This document shows, piece after piece, positions 1 to 8,363 of a DNA stretch of 24,521 nt. The notes beneath the pieces are model-generated. The model did no database searches. It was not told where the DNA came from and saw only the letters and a list, made by a program, of their open reading frames with translations. The DNA is from Chara braunii (Eukaryota; Streptophyta; Charophyceae; Charales; Characeae): NCBI GenBank assembly GCA_003427395.1, contig BFEA01000181.1, positions 905,456 to 929,976 of the forward strand, given 5' to 3'. Position 1 is the first letter of the stretch; each line of letters starts with the position of its first letter. The position numbers and the translations under genes were made by a program.

Positions 1-110
1 TTTTTTTTTTTTTTTTTTTCCCATACAGGGGGCCGGGGTCCCGGGTGCCGACCCCCGGAACCCCGAAACCCCGGCGGGGTCCCGGGGCCGGGGGTCGACA
101 ACCCTGGCTA
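1..110. other. Poly(T) run followed by a very GC-rich tract
   Basis: The window opens with 19 T residues and then about 80 bases made almost only of runs of G and C, with several short self-complementary blocks. Read on the minus strand this is a GC-rich segment ending in GTATGGG and a poly(A) run, which is the form of a retroposon 3' tail. No reading frame supports a LINE here, and the window edge cuts the feature. A SINE/LINE tail is an inference only; a simple low-complexity tract is equally possible. Confidence 0.3.
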
Positions 111-555
111 AAACCCTGCCGATAGTAACAGTGGAGAGACCATTTTTGGGGAAAAAGGTCGGTGAGGAGATGACCGGCCTGTGTGCGACGTTTGCCTAAG
201 TTTTGCTTTTTGTGCCTCCCTCTGTAAAGTTGTCTGATGAATGGTGGTTGGGGACCGAGCTTCTAAGTCTATTCTCACCTCCAAGTCTAAGTCCGCACGA
301 GTGAGAGAACAAGAGGAAGAGGCTGGATAGGAGTCGGAAGGAAAAGGAACCCCGAGAAAGCAATTTCGGTTAAGCATGATCGATTGGGGGTATGGTAGGG
401 CAATGACACCTGGGAAATGGATAAGAAAAGTTAGGGAGACCCGGATGAGGGGTCTAAAAACAAATCTCATCTAGAAACGGAAAAGCAAACCATCTGACCA
501 TGAGGGGCCGTGTGGTGCTCTCATGTGGAAAACAGGACAAGCGTCGGGAAACAAG
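111..555. other. Leader region without a convincing gene
   Basis: There is no gene-like frame on the + strand. A 120-codon open frame on the minus strand (108-470) has no recognisable motif and runs antisense to purine-rich sequence, so I do not call it. If the ORFs that follow belong to an LTR element, this stretch would be its untranslated leader or the end of a 5' LTR. I could not identify a primer-binding site here. Confidence 0.4.
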
Positions 556-1368
556 ATGGCGCGATGGTTGTCGCCTCCTGTCTACTCTAGTGGTCCGGAA
601 ATGCCTATAGAGGTAAGGGATGGGGTATCTGTTGTTGTCCCGGAAGAAGGGACGTGGACCGACCTAGAACCGGCGTATGAAACAGTGATGTTGGACGAGA
701 AGGACGTGTTCCTCTGGATAGAGACAATCTGGACTAAGGTCATCCTGACGAGACTTTCACCTAGCCTGATGGACTTAGAATTCCGGGGAACAGTGGAAGC
801 TCGAGGATGGGTCTACCTATCACAGGAATTGGAGAATGCAATGGTAGTGGGACTAGTATTGGGCACGGCACCGGACCAGCTGTTTAGGCAAGCGGAACGG
901 GAAGTGGTATGGGCAGCATGTCAGCGGGCAGAAATGGAGATGGAAAGGATGGAGGTGCGAGTGGAACTCGGGGACCGGAAAAATATGAGACGTCCTCTTA
1001 GGACAATGAGGTGCGTGCTGCCCCCGTTTCTGGTGGATGCAGTCTTTGGGACCAGGGATAGACTGGAATGTATATTCGAATCAATGACACGCCTGAGGCT
1101 GTACCAATGTGCTAGACAAGACTTCTTTAAACTGTCGGTGGAAGCAGGGCCGTTTGAAGGAAACTGGGCGGAAGAATTAGCTGAGGTGTTAAACCTCCTC
1201 AGCGCGGACGAAGTCTTTGTTCCTAGTTAGGTGTATTGGCATATAGTTTACCGAAACGTGGCGGCGGGGGAAACCTTCTTGGAAGGGGTGAAAGAGATGT
1301 TCTTAGATGAGGAGGAGGATTTCAGTGATGAGGAGGATGGGGACGAGATAGAGGACTGGGACTTCTGA
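556..1368 (+). pseudogene. ORF A: first of four tandem paralogous ORFs upstream of gag, one in-frame stop
   Basis: Unknown function. It reads as 270 codons from ATG 556 to TGA 1366-1368, interrupted once by an in-frame TAG at 1228-1230. I prefer ATG 556 over ATG 523 because it gives M-A-R, the same start as ORFs B and C, with ATGGCGCG context. The N-terminal half holds a FLWIE segment and then GWVYLSQE. The C-terminal half has LPPFLVDAVFG, a GPFEGNWAEEL block and, past the stop, GETFLEGVKEMF with an acidic tail (EEEDFSDEEDGDEIEDWDF). These blocks recur in the same order in B, C and D, so the sequence beyond the stop is original coding sequence, not chance. No signal peptide, membrane segment or known domain is visible. 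The family is related to nothing I recognise. Confidence 0.7.
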
Positions 1369-1422
1369 AGGGGGGGCTTACCTGGGAGAAACGGGTTGTC
1401 GACTATGTGCAGGTAGGGAGCG

Positions 1423-2169
1423 ATGGCCCGGGAACTCGAATTATGGGGCTGCACATGGGAACCAAGACGAGTCGGAAGGGGAGTAGAGATGTCAATACCA
1501 CCAAGCAATGAATGGAAGGGGACCACATGTGATTGGCAGGGGTATGAGATTGTGCCGGAGCTATCGTACCTATGGATAGAGCATGTCTGGAACATGTTGA
1601 CGGAAGAGGAAGGATGGGAAGAGATTGCGGAAGGAAGAGTGGAATCAGTCGGGACGATCGTTCTCTCTGAACAAGGTTGGCACCTGTTCTGCACAACGTT
1701 CGCGGCAGGACAGAACCCAATGTGGCTTTTAGGGGACGCTGAGGCAAAGGCTCGGCAGGCGGGAGAAAGGTTTGCAAACAAAGGTCGGGATACGGTCAGC
1801 AATAGAGTCGTGATGGGAGGATGGAAGAAATTTTAACCGCCTGGCGCCCGAATCGAGACTTGGGTGCCCGAATTCGTGGCGTACTGGTTTGGGGGTTTTG
1901 ATCACGTAATAGAGGTAGCCGACACGATGGAGCGAATACACGTGAACTACGCATGGCTGGCAGAGGAATTCTATAGGACCTCCTTGAAATACGGGCCCTT
2001 CCATGGCGATAGAGCCCGGGAGGTCCTTATCATTCTGGATATCGAAAGGAATAACCGACAGGAGGTGGCTCCGGAAACTAGGGAGGCCATAATCCGCCGA
2101 GAGGTAGCAGCAACACCTTGCTATGTGGATGATGTGTTCAAACTGTTCGAAGTACTGTGGTTCGATTAA
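1423..2169 (+). pseudogene. ORF B: second paralogous ORF, one in-frame stop
   Basis: Unknown function, 248 codons from ATG 1423 (M-A-R, ATGGCCCG context), with one in-frame TAA at 1834-1836. The frame continues without a shift to TAA 2167-2169. Family blocks in order are GVEMSIPPS, a YLWIEHVW segment, IVLSEQGWHLF, VPEFVAYWFGG, KYGPFHGDRAREVL and CYVDDVFKLFE. Each lines up with ORFs A and C at the same spacing. It begins 54 bases after ORF A ends. The gap contains a G7 run at 1370-1376 and the motif ATGTGCAGG just before the ATG, a motif also found before gag. The stop near mid-length splits the N-terminal and C-terminal domains, so the copy is probably dead unless the two halves are made separately. 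Confidence 0.7.
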
Positions 2170-2291
2170 GCGCAGGAAAGCCGTGGGGCCAGACAAATAT
2201 GGGAAAAATTGCTAAGATAAGGGAATGGGATGTCTGGCCATTGTAGGGTTCAGTGCGGATTGCGAGCGAGGAGATCAAAGGCGAGTGCGTG

Positions 2292-3065
2292 ATGGCGCGA
2301 AGAAGGACGTTCCTCGAGGAACGTCCCGTGGGCATTGAACCGCCTAGGGAAGTACCGGGCGGGATAGAGGTTAGTTTGCCAGCGGCGAGTGGAGGCTGGC
2401 ACCAGGTGGCGGATTGGGTCGGAGTCGAACTTGCGGAAAACATGGTCTACTTAGTAACGAAAGTCGAGTGGCGTGCGGACGAGCGTGGGGAATGGAACCC
2501 GGACCCGCGGGGGCATGTGCGTGCAGAAGGGCGGTTGTATATGTCAGAGGATGGGTGGCGGGAGTTTGGAGTTATGTTGGCATCATTAGAAGATTCATTG
2601 AGCATGTTTGAAGGGGCGTGGCAGTTGGTGTGGCAGGCGGGCATCGAATTCGCGGACCCAGGGATGGATGATGTAACAATAAACCTTAGGGTAGCTATGG
2701 TTGGGAGCTTTGAATTGCCCAATGAGAATGTCCAGATGAGACTGCCGCCCTTCCTGCTGGAAAGGCTAGGCGGAGTGGAACTTATCAGACGCGTGGTAGC
2801 TGACCTTCCCACTCTGACATATGAGGACACAACGATACACCGAGAATACTACCGGGCCTTCCTAGAAATGAGACCGTTTAGCGGGGAGCAGAAGTATGAG
2901 GTGCTGCGGACTCTGCGCGCCGTTTTTACCACCAGGCCAAGGGCCCCGGTCGTAGGTGATAAAGTTCTATGGGGCGTTGTCCGGCGGGAAAGAAGTCAGG
3001 GGATGACGTACGTGGATGATTTACACCGATTGTATGAGCCGACGGGAGTAGAAACGGGCTGGTAA
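2292..3065 (+). CDS. ORF C: third paralogous ORF, open throughout
   Basis: This is the only copy of the four with an unbroken frame: 257 codons from ATG 2292 (M-A-R-R-R) to TAA. An upstream GTG at 2253 is in frame, but the only ATG that matches the paralogs is 2292. The N-terminal domain has GGIEVSLPAASGGW and GRLYMSEDGWREFG. The C-terminal domain has LPPFLLERLGG, YYRAFLEMRPFSGEQKYEVL and TYVDDLHRLYE near the end. It is rich in Trp, Glu and Arg and looks like a soluble globular protein without membrane segments. Position before gag and same orientation suggest it is carried by the retrotransposon. A tandem host gene family invaded by the element is the alternative. Function is unknown. Confidence 0.75.
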   Translation: MARRRTFLEERPVGIEPPREVPGGIEVSLPAASGGWHQVADWVGVELAENMVYLVTKVEWRADERGEWNPDPRGHVRAEGRLYMSEDGWREFGVMLASLEDSLSMFEGAWQLVWQAGIEFADPGMDDVTINLRVAMVGSFELPNENVQMRLPPFLLERLGGVELIRRVVADLPTLTYEDTTIHREYYRAFLEMRPFSGEQKYEVLRTLRAVFTTRPRAPVVGDKVLWGVVRRERSQGMTYVDDLHRLYEPTGVETGW

Positions 3066-3104
3066 AAGAGCGAGAAAAAGAAAGAGAGAGAAGGGGAAAG
3101 AGGC

Positions 3105-3413
3105 ATGTCCTAGTGCCAGCTTCGTTCCTAACATATGCCACCCAAGCTCTGGCAGGTATACGGTTCCCGTCACCCTGAGATCAATGTACAGATCGTCCCC
3201 TGGTCCCCTATTAATCCTCATACCATCCCACAAACATTCAACCATCATGAACGCCTGGTCCCTTCCCAGGGTCACGGCTCTCCATTCGGTATCAATCCCT
3301 CGGACCTTGTAGCTTGTCGGGAGCGATACCTCCCATCCGCCCCTACATTCTATGGGTGGCCGCGGGTACGAGGGTCGTCGCGACGTCCGGGCGCGCCGAG
3401 TTCCCCGCTTCAT
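3105..3413 (-). pseudogene. ORF D, N-terminal half, inverted
   Basis: On the minus strand from ATG 3413-3411 this reads about 100 residues homologous to the N-terminal domains of ORFs A-C: GGWEVSLPTS, FMMVECLWDG and GTVYLPELGWHMLG, ending in LALG just where B has FAAG and A has LVLG. Past that point, leftward, the frame runs into purine-rich sequence after ORF C and family similarity stops. The matching C-terminal half lies immediately to the right on the opposite (+) strand. The middle of the protein (about 60-80 residues in the paralogs) is missing. The simplest reading is a local inversion with a deletion inside copy D. Confidence 0.65.
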
Positions 3414-3732
3414 GGTGAACCTGGTATTTGGCAGCCTTGAGAGGGCTAGGGACCGAGTGGATTCGACCCTGGTCTGGATTCACCACTTTTGACCACAGAC
3501 AATGGGGATGTTTTACGACGTGTCAGTCAGGCATGGACCGTTCTGGGGTAATCAGGCCTGGGAATTACTTGACCTGATTGAAATTTTGATATTTGGGTTG
3601 CCTCGCTTGGCGATTGAGGAGTATGAACCAATAATCGTTAGGGAAATAGAGATGGGAGAAAACTATCTTGCTGGGGTGGCCGACCTGTTCGAAGAACCGG
3701 ATGAGCAAGGCGGGCCTGAAGGACCGGCGTGA
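3412..3732 (+). pseudogene. ORF D, C-terminal half, forward, one in-frame stop
   Basis: The forward frame from 3412 to TGA 3730-3732 carries the family's C-terminal blocks: LVFGSLERARDRVD (compare ORF A FLVDAVFGTRDRLE), RHGPFWGNQAWELL and ENYLAGVADLFEEPDEQ. A TGA at 3490-3492 interrupts it. An ATG-started piece of 76 codons remains from 3502. The start at 3412 overlaps the minus-strand ATG of the inverted half in the tetramer CATG, so the inversion breakpoint lies within a few bases of 3411-3414. A separate functional small protein is possible from ATG 3502 but unlikely. Confidence 0.65.
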
Positions 3733-4139
3733 GAAAATGCATCAGAAAGAAATAGGCAAATAAAGGACGGGTACTGAGATAAGAAGGCAGCTATCACAAA
3801 AAAAAAAAGGGGGGGGGGGGCAGTGGTTGGAGCTCCGTCCGAACCGATAGCACGGCAAGGAGGAACTAGGAAGACCACCCGCACCAAAAAACTCTGGGGC
3901 ATTTGGAGGTCGAAAAGCCAAAAGGGCCATCCTCGATAAGGAGGCCACTGGGCTCAAACACTGCCCTAAGAGCCAAAGCGCGGCAGTGACAAAATGCCAA
4001 GCAGCGGCGGCAAGTTCCCCAGCAGGAGAAAAACCTGAAGGACGCCCTGGGAAAGAAAAGTCAGGAGAGTCAGACCGATTAATATAAGACGCAAAAAACA
4101 TGGGAATAGGCGGGTTTTAGGGCCGGGGCTGGGGCAGTT
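3733..4139. other. Spacer between ORF D and gag with an A11G12 tract
   Basis: There is no intact gene here. At 3798-3820 there are 11 A followed by 12 G, a pure purine run of the type used as polypurine tract, but no LTR-like end follows it. From about 3850 to 4084 one + frame stays open for roughly 78 codons without an ATG. It is Lys-, Ala- and Pro-rich (for example KCQAAAASSPAGEKPEGRP) and resembles the charged N-terminal part of gag, so it may be a decayed coding fragment. I give that reading low weight. Confidence 0.35.
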
Positions 4140-4165
4140 ATGAACAACCGACCACTTTTTTCGCA

Positions 4166-4186
4166 ATTTTTTTTTTCCATGTGCAG
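4166..4186 (+). promoter_or_regulatory. 3' splice-site-like polypyrimidine tract and CAG before gag ATG
   Basis: A run of Ts (4167-4176) and CC, followed by ATGTGCAG, has the form of a strong intron acceptor, with the junction after 4186. The ATG preferred for gag is 14 bases downstream at 4200. An upstream ATG at 4140 is in the same frame but would encode the tract itself. The motif ATGTGCAGG also sits 11 bases before the ATG of ORF B. Splicing would be one way to express gag past the four upstream ORFs. No transcript evidence is available here. Confidence 0.3.
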
Positions 4187-4199
4187 GCTAGGTAAAGAA

Positions 4200-5940
4200 A
4201 TGACGACTGAGGAAGGGATCGATGACCAGCAGAGCGGAGGGAATCAGGGCACGAATGGGGATGGGGAACGAAACGAGGGATCAACCAGGGATCGAGAGTC
4301 AGCCAAACTGGAAGGAACCCGAGAAGACGGAAAGGACGCCTCAATTGGAGAAAGCTCGGGGAAAGCTGGGGGTAGCAAAAGGGGACCTCAGGAAAACAGG
4401 GAAGGGGGAAACGATATGAGAACAAGCCCTCGGAACTCAGCAGGAGCCACCCCTAAAAAGACAAAAGTCTCGGATGCCAGCCGTAAATTGGCAGAGATAG
4501 AAAAGCAGACTGCAGAATTTAAGGCAAGGCTTATCGAGCAGATGATGGCCGAGGATGAGGAGGATCCCCAGGGCGCAGGGTCACGTGAGGGACGCAGGAC
4601 CGGTCAGGACGAGTCCAGGTATGAGGAGAAGGATAATAGTCACAAAGGAACACCTAGCAAGAAGGGGAAGGACAAGAACGCCCCCCCGGCGGAGGGGACA
4701 AAAAATGCTATGACCCCGCCTGCTATCGACAGTGACACTCGTCGACTGCCAGCCACGCCGAAAGTAACAAGGGCGTGCGACGGACTCTGGAGCCATAGGG
4801 AAAGGGTGCTAGGATGGTTTGACCCAGAAGGAACGCCGAAAACCAGGGAGAAGCAGAGGGAAAGCAAGGAAGGGGAAAAGACTAGTGCTGCTGAAGTAGC
4901 AGGTAGCTCCGAAGGTGGTCTCAAGAGGATAGTCGTCACCCTCACCGAGGCACTAAACAAGAACCAGGGGTATCTCGCAGATGCAAAGAAGAAACTCACG
5001 TTTGATAGAGCAAACATTACTGAGTTTCTAATAGACTATGAGAACCTAGCAGCCTTACTGAAATGGATAGAAGAGGAAAAGATGGATCACCTAGGTCAAC
5101 ACGTGTCGCTAAGCTTGGAAGGGACATTATGCCCATCGTCGCTTCCAGTGGGTCCTAGAAAGAAACCAGGAACGAGATGATGAGGAAATATCTGAAGGCA
5201 GAGAAAATGGCAACAGAGGCCGAATTAGCAGCAGTCCAGAGGAAAAACTACGCGACTTACAACGATTTCCTAAGAGCATTTACGTTAGTGGCGCTGGGAA
5301 TTCCCGGGGTAATGGACCGCATAATGAGTAAATACTTCCTCAGGCAGTTCTCCGAGTTTGATAAGGATAAGCATACCAGCAGACCAATAAGTTCGAGTAC
5401 ACGAGAGATGTGGACTTCAGCACCGTAACAGACCTTGCGAAAAAGGCAGTGGTCACCGAGACACTAGCCCTGCTTAAGGAAGGGGAGGTCATACATCTGA
5501 CCGGCAAAACGGGGGATAAGGTCAAAAAGGGAATAGAGAGCCTTCATGAAAGGGTGCATGGGGTTGACGATAAGATAGAAATAATGGAAAGCGCGCTATT
5601 AGTGATGCAGGCGCAAGTATCCCGACCCGCCCTCCCGCCCCAAGAAGCCGTGGTTCCGGCAGCTGTGGCAAACCGGGGATTTGGCAGAAGGGACCCCGCC
5701 AATGAACAATGTAAGTATTGCACCATGATCAGGCATTTCGTATGGGCCTGTCCGAGACTCAATCACGATATTGAGCGGCAGAGGTGCAGCAGGTCCCTCA
5801 AAGGCGAGATCCTCGGACCGCGGGGGGAGCGTGTAAATTGGAACTCGCCAGGAGGGATGCGGCGAACTGTTATTCTTCTGAATAACCTAGAGATAGCTGT
5901 CGTAGAAGCAGAGCCGATAGCCGAGATTGACTGGGACTAG
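4200..5940 (+). pseudogene. gag: Ty3/gypsy gag (capsid-nucleocapsid), frameshifted
   Basis: This is the structural protein that packages retrotransposon RNA. From ATG 4200 comes a long hydrophilic Lys/Glu/Gly-rich N-terminal region (about 260 residues). A capsid-like domain then starts near 4999 (LTFDRANITEFLIDYENLAA), a form common in fungal gypsy Gag. The frame shifts between about 5105 and 5120. In the new frame there is a TAG at 5156-5158, then MMRKYLKAEKM and NDFLRAFTLVALGIPGV. A second shift near 5360-5395 leads to FEYTRDVDFSTVTDLAKKA, a helical segment, and the nucleocapsid knuckle CKYCTMIRHFVWAC at 5710-5751, a perfect CX2CX4HX4C. The frame ends at TAG 5938-5940, which could be the true gag stop. 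Two shifts and one stop make the copy non-functional. Confidence 0.8.
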
Positions 5941-6549
5941 CCAAGGGAACGGGGACCACAGACCAACTTTATCCTAGAAGGCAGTGAGCTGGATAAGGTA
6001 AATATCACTACCCGACGGGCTGGCACGGAAAAGAAGCTCATCCGAGACACAGTAATGGAAGAAGCCGCGGGGGCTAGTGCGGATCAGGAGGAAGCTGAGG
6101 CCGGGAACAGGAGAAGGTCTATGGAAAAACGAGGGAAGAAAAACCGGTAGACAAAGCCACAGCGGCAAAAAAGAAGTTCAGATACCAGATTCCGATTCTG
6201 ACGCTGCCCGAATTAAATGACACACTGAGCAAACTCTTGGGCACCATGGTGTCAGTATCCTTCCAGACCATGTTGCAGGCAAGCCCGAGACTGCTCAAGG
6301 GCCTCAGGCAGCTATTGATGCGTAGACGTGTAAAAGTAGAGGAGGCTCCGGAACCACAGGAACAAGGACCCGAGGAGGTTGAGGCGCCACAAGGAGTCTC
6401 TAACCTCCAAAGCATTCCAGGAGGCCTGAAAGTTTTGGAAAAAGCCTTTGCCGATATTCATCTGAGTCTGTCGGACCGAGAAGGTGGCGAAGTAATGAGA
6501 GCACCCCCCGACACTAAACTCAGTTTCCACGCACTGCCCGTAGGAAAAC
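5941..6549 (+). pseudogene. pol: Gag-Pol linker and pre-protease domain
   Basis: Directly after the 5938-5940 TAG the same frame stays open for 69 codons (NFILEGSELDKVNITTRRAG, then Ala/Glu/Arg-rich) to TAG 6148-6150. A frame change between about 6100 and 6150 leads to KFRYQIPILTLPELND and then VSFQTMLQASPRLLKGLRQL. In fungal gypsy elements a similar helix-rich segment (a leader of the type LSLxELLAxSPxL) precedes the retropepsin. The stretch continues through a Pro/Glu-rich linker to LSFHALPVGKLK at about 6549, where it should join the protease, but an extra A in the AAAA at 6551-6554 puts the two in different frames. Assignment to pol is by position and by that pattern. Confidence 0.55.
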
Positions 6550-6894
6550 TTAAAAGTCCAGGTCGGAACTCACCACACCGATGCACTAGTGGATGGCGGC
6601 GCGGAAATTACCCTCATACGACGGGATTTCGCAACAATCACAGGGTGCACAGTAAACAAGGAGGTAGCAGGGAGTATCCGGGGAGCGGGGGAAAAAATTC
6701 CCTGCACTGGGTATGTCACCAAATGCGCGATCAAGGCAAGAATTTGGGAATCCATCTGGTCTTTCCAACGGATGACCGTCATGGAAGAAATGGACCATGA
6801 CATAATCCTTGGGAGACCATGGTGCGCCAATGTAGAAATGATTGGCATACACCTGCATGATGGCACATATATGGTAGACAAAGAGGATAAATGA
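6550..6894 (+). pseudogene. pol: Retropepsin-like aspartic protease of Ty3/gypsy pol
   Basis: The protease cuts the Gag-Pol polyprotein. The active-site motif DALVDGGAEITLI places the catalytic Asp codon at 6592-6594. The residue after Asp is Gly, where most retropepsins have Ser or Thr (D-S/T-G). The second signature, the hydrophobic-hydrophobic-Gly block of the flap-distal half, is IILGRPWC at 6802-6825, with the ILGRPW form typical of Ty3/gypsy. About 75 residues separate the two, normal for the fold. The frame ends at TGA 6892-6894 and again at TAA 6949-6951, whereas pol should continue to RT, so these are likely lesions. The domain itself is otherwise intact. Confidence 0.75.
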
Positions 6895-6952
6895 CTGGTC
6901 ACGGAAAACTTCTCCGACTCCTCGGAACTGGAGGAGTCCTCCCAAGGGTAAG

Positions 6953-7447
6953 TTGGCAACCTGGTCGCCGACGTTTGAAGAAAGCGCACGGAAAGGCGCA
7001 TTCGTACGGATGCAAGGCATGAGGGAAAGGGTAGAAATTATGATTGAGGAAGTGTTTAGTAAAAAGGAATGGAACAAAATGGGTCTGCCTCTAAAAAAAA
7101 GGCGACAGGAGGACCAGGCCCTGGAAGTTATGGTGGCAGAAAAAGAGTCAGAAGTCGAACTTGGGGCCAGCTTGCCCAAGCCAAAGGAAGGCCGGAACGA
7201 AACGTCGGAGGTGGTGCTTGAGATCCTAGATTTGTTACAGCTCGTTAAGGCGATCAGGTACCACAAAGTGGGGGTGGACCTGGCAGCGCTTGCTAGATTT
7301 GAGGATGGGGTCCAAAAGGGCTACTGTCTGAATGGGAAGTTAGTCAGCATCCTGCACCGCATCTTGGAGGTAGCAAGGCCAATCCCGACCGTTCATTTTT
7401 TAGGAGAACGATCCCAGAGGGCAGTGTGCGAAAATACATACTCGTAG
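6953..7447 (+). pseudogene. pol: Protease-RT connecting region of pol
   Basis: An open frame of about 164 codons in a different frame from both the protease and the RT. It is charged and helical (EVFSKKEWNKMGLPLKKRRQ, VVLEILDLLQLVKAIRYHK), with no catalytic motif. It overlaps the start of the RT frame by about 20 bases at 7426-7447. Its position fits the linker that precedes the reverse transcriptase in gypsy pol. A frameshift at about 7420-7450 separates it from RT. I recognise no domain in it, and the assignment rests on position only. Confidence 0.5.
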
Positions 7448-8363
7448 GGAAGAAGGCCAAGTCGGTTTCGATCCTAGTAGAAACATCAAGAGAAGAGGTC
7501 ATAGAAAAGGAAGAGGAGATCCTACGGGTTATAAGGGAGAGATGCGCAACGGAATGTCATCGCATACCAGATGACGTAGCAGATACCATGAAAATAGGAG
7601 TGGAAGGGTTCCTAACACCGGAAGAAACTCAGTTGATAAGAAAGGCATGTCAGGAGTTTCATTTAGCTTTCGCCTTCAACGATCATCAGAAAGGGCGATT
7701 GGACGCAAAGTTAGTTCCCCCTGTCAGGATCCACACCGTACAACACGAGTGTTGCAATGATAAAGGGTCCGCCTATGAGTTTGGGATAGCAGCGGAGATC
7801 ACCGACCTGCGTAGAGTCAAGATAGATTCTTTCGTGGCTGAACCCACCGCATCCCCCTACGCGAACAAGTGGTTCGTGTTCAGGAAGCCCAATAAGACAC
7901 TCAGGTGGATCCAGGACCTGCAGAAGCTCAATACGGTAACAATTAGGGATACGGGCTCGCTTCCACAGGCCGACCTGTTGGCAGAATCTCATGCGGGGCG
8001 GAACATCTACTCCCTGATAGACCTGTACTCAGGATACGACCAGTTGCCACTTGATGCAAGGGATAGGCCGTATACCGCAATGCACACCCCCGTAGGACAA
8101 CTGCAGATGCTGGTGACCCCTATGGGTTTTACAAATGCGGTAGCAGAGGCGCAGAGGAGGATGTTCGCCGTCGCAGGGGATATGTTTCCGGAAAAGTGTG
8201 AACCGTACATAGATGATAATCCCGTGAAAGGCGCAAGGTACAAGGACGAGACGGAGGTCGAGCCGGGTGTACGGAAGTTTGTTTGGGACCACCTGCAAGA
8301 TATTAAGGACTTACTCCAGCGGTTTCTTGTTTACAATATTACTGCAAGCAAACGGAACAAGAG
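7426..8363 (+). pseudogene. pol: Ty3/gypsy reverse transcriptase, truncated before RNase H
   Basis: RNA-dependent DNA polymerase of the element. Motifs in order: PYANKWFVFRKPNKTLRWIQ followed by DLQKLN (fingers), YSLIDLYSGYDQLPL with the first catalytic Asp codon at 8020-8022, TPMGFTNAVAEAQRRM, and YIDDNPVKG with the YxDD box at 8206-8217. The segment VRKFVWDHLQDIKDLLQRF matches the region that follows the palm in fungal gypsy elements. The frame begins at ATG 7426. Similarity ends at ITASKRNK (about 8360), where the thumb and RNase H should follow. From 8358 the sequence is already in the integrase region in another frame. The catalytic residues are intact but the protein is truncated. Confidence 0.85.

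Noticed and set aside
1842-1852. TGGCGCCCGAA resembles the primer-binding site for a lysine tRNA
   Set aside because: It lies inside ORF B, just after its in-frame TAA, where the paralog alignment shows continuing coding sequence. No LTR end is adjacent.
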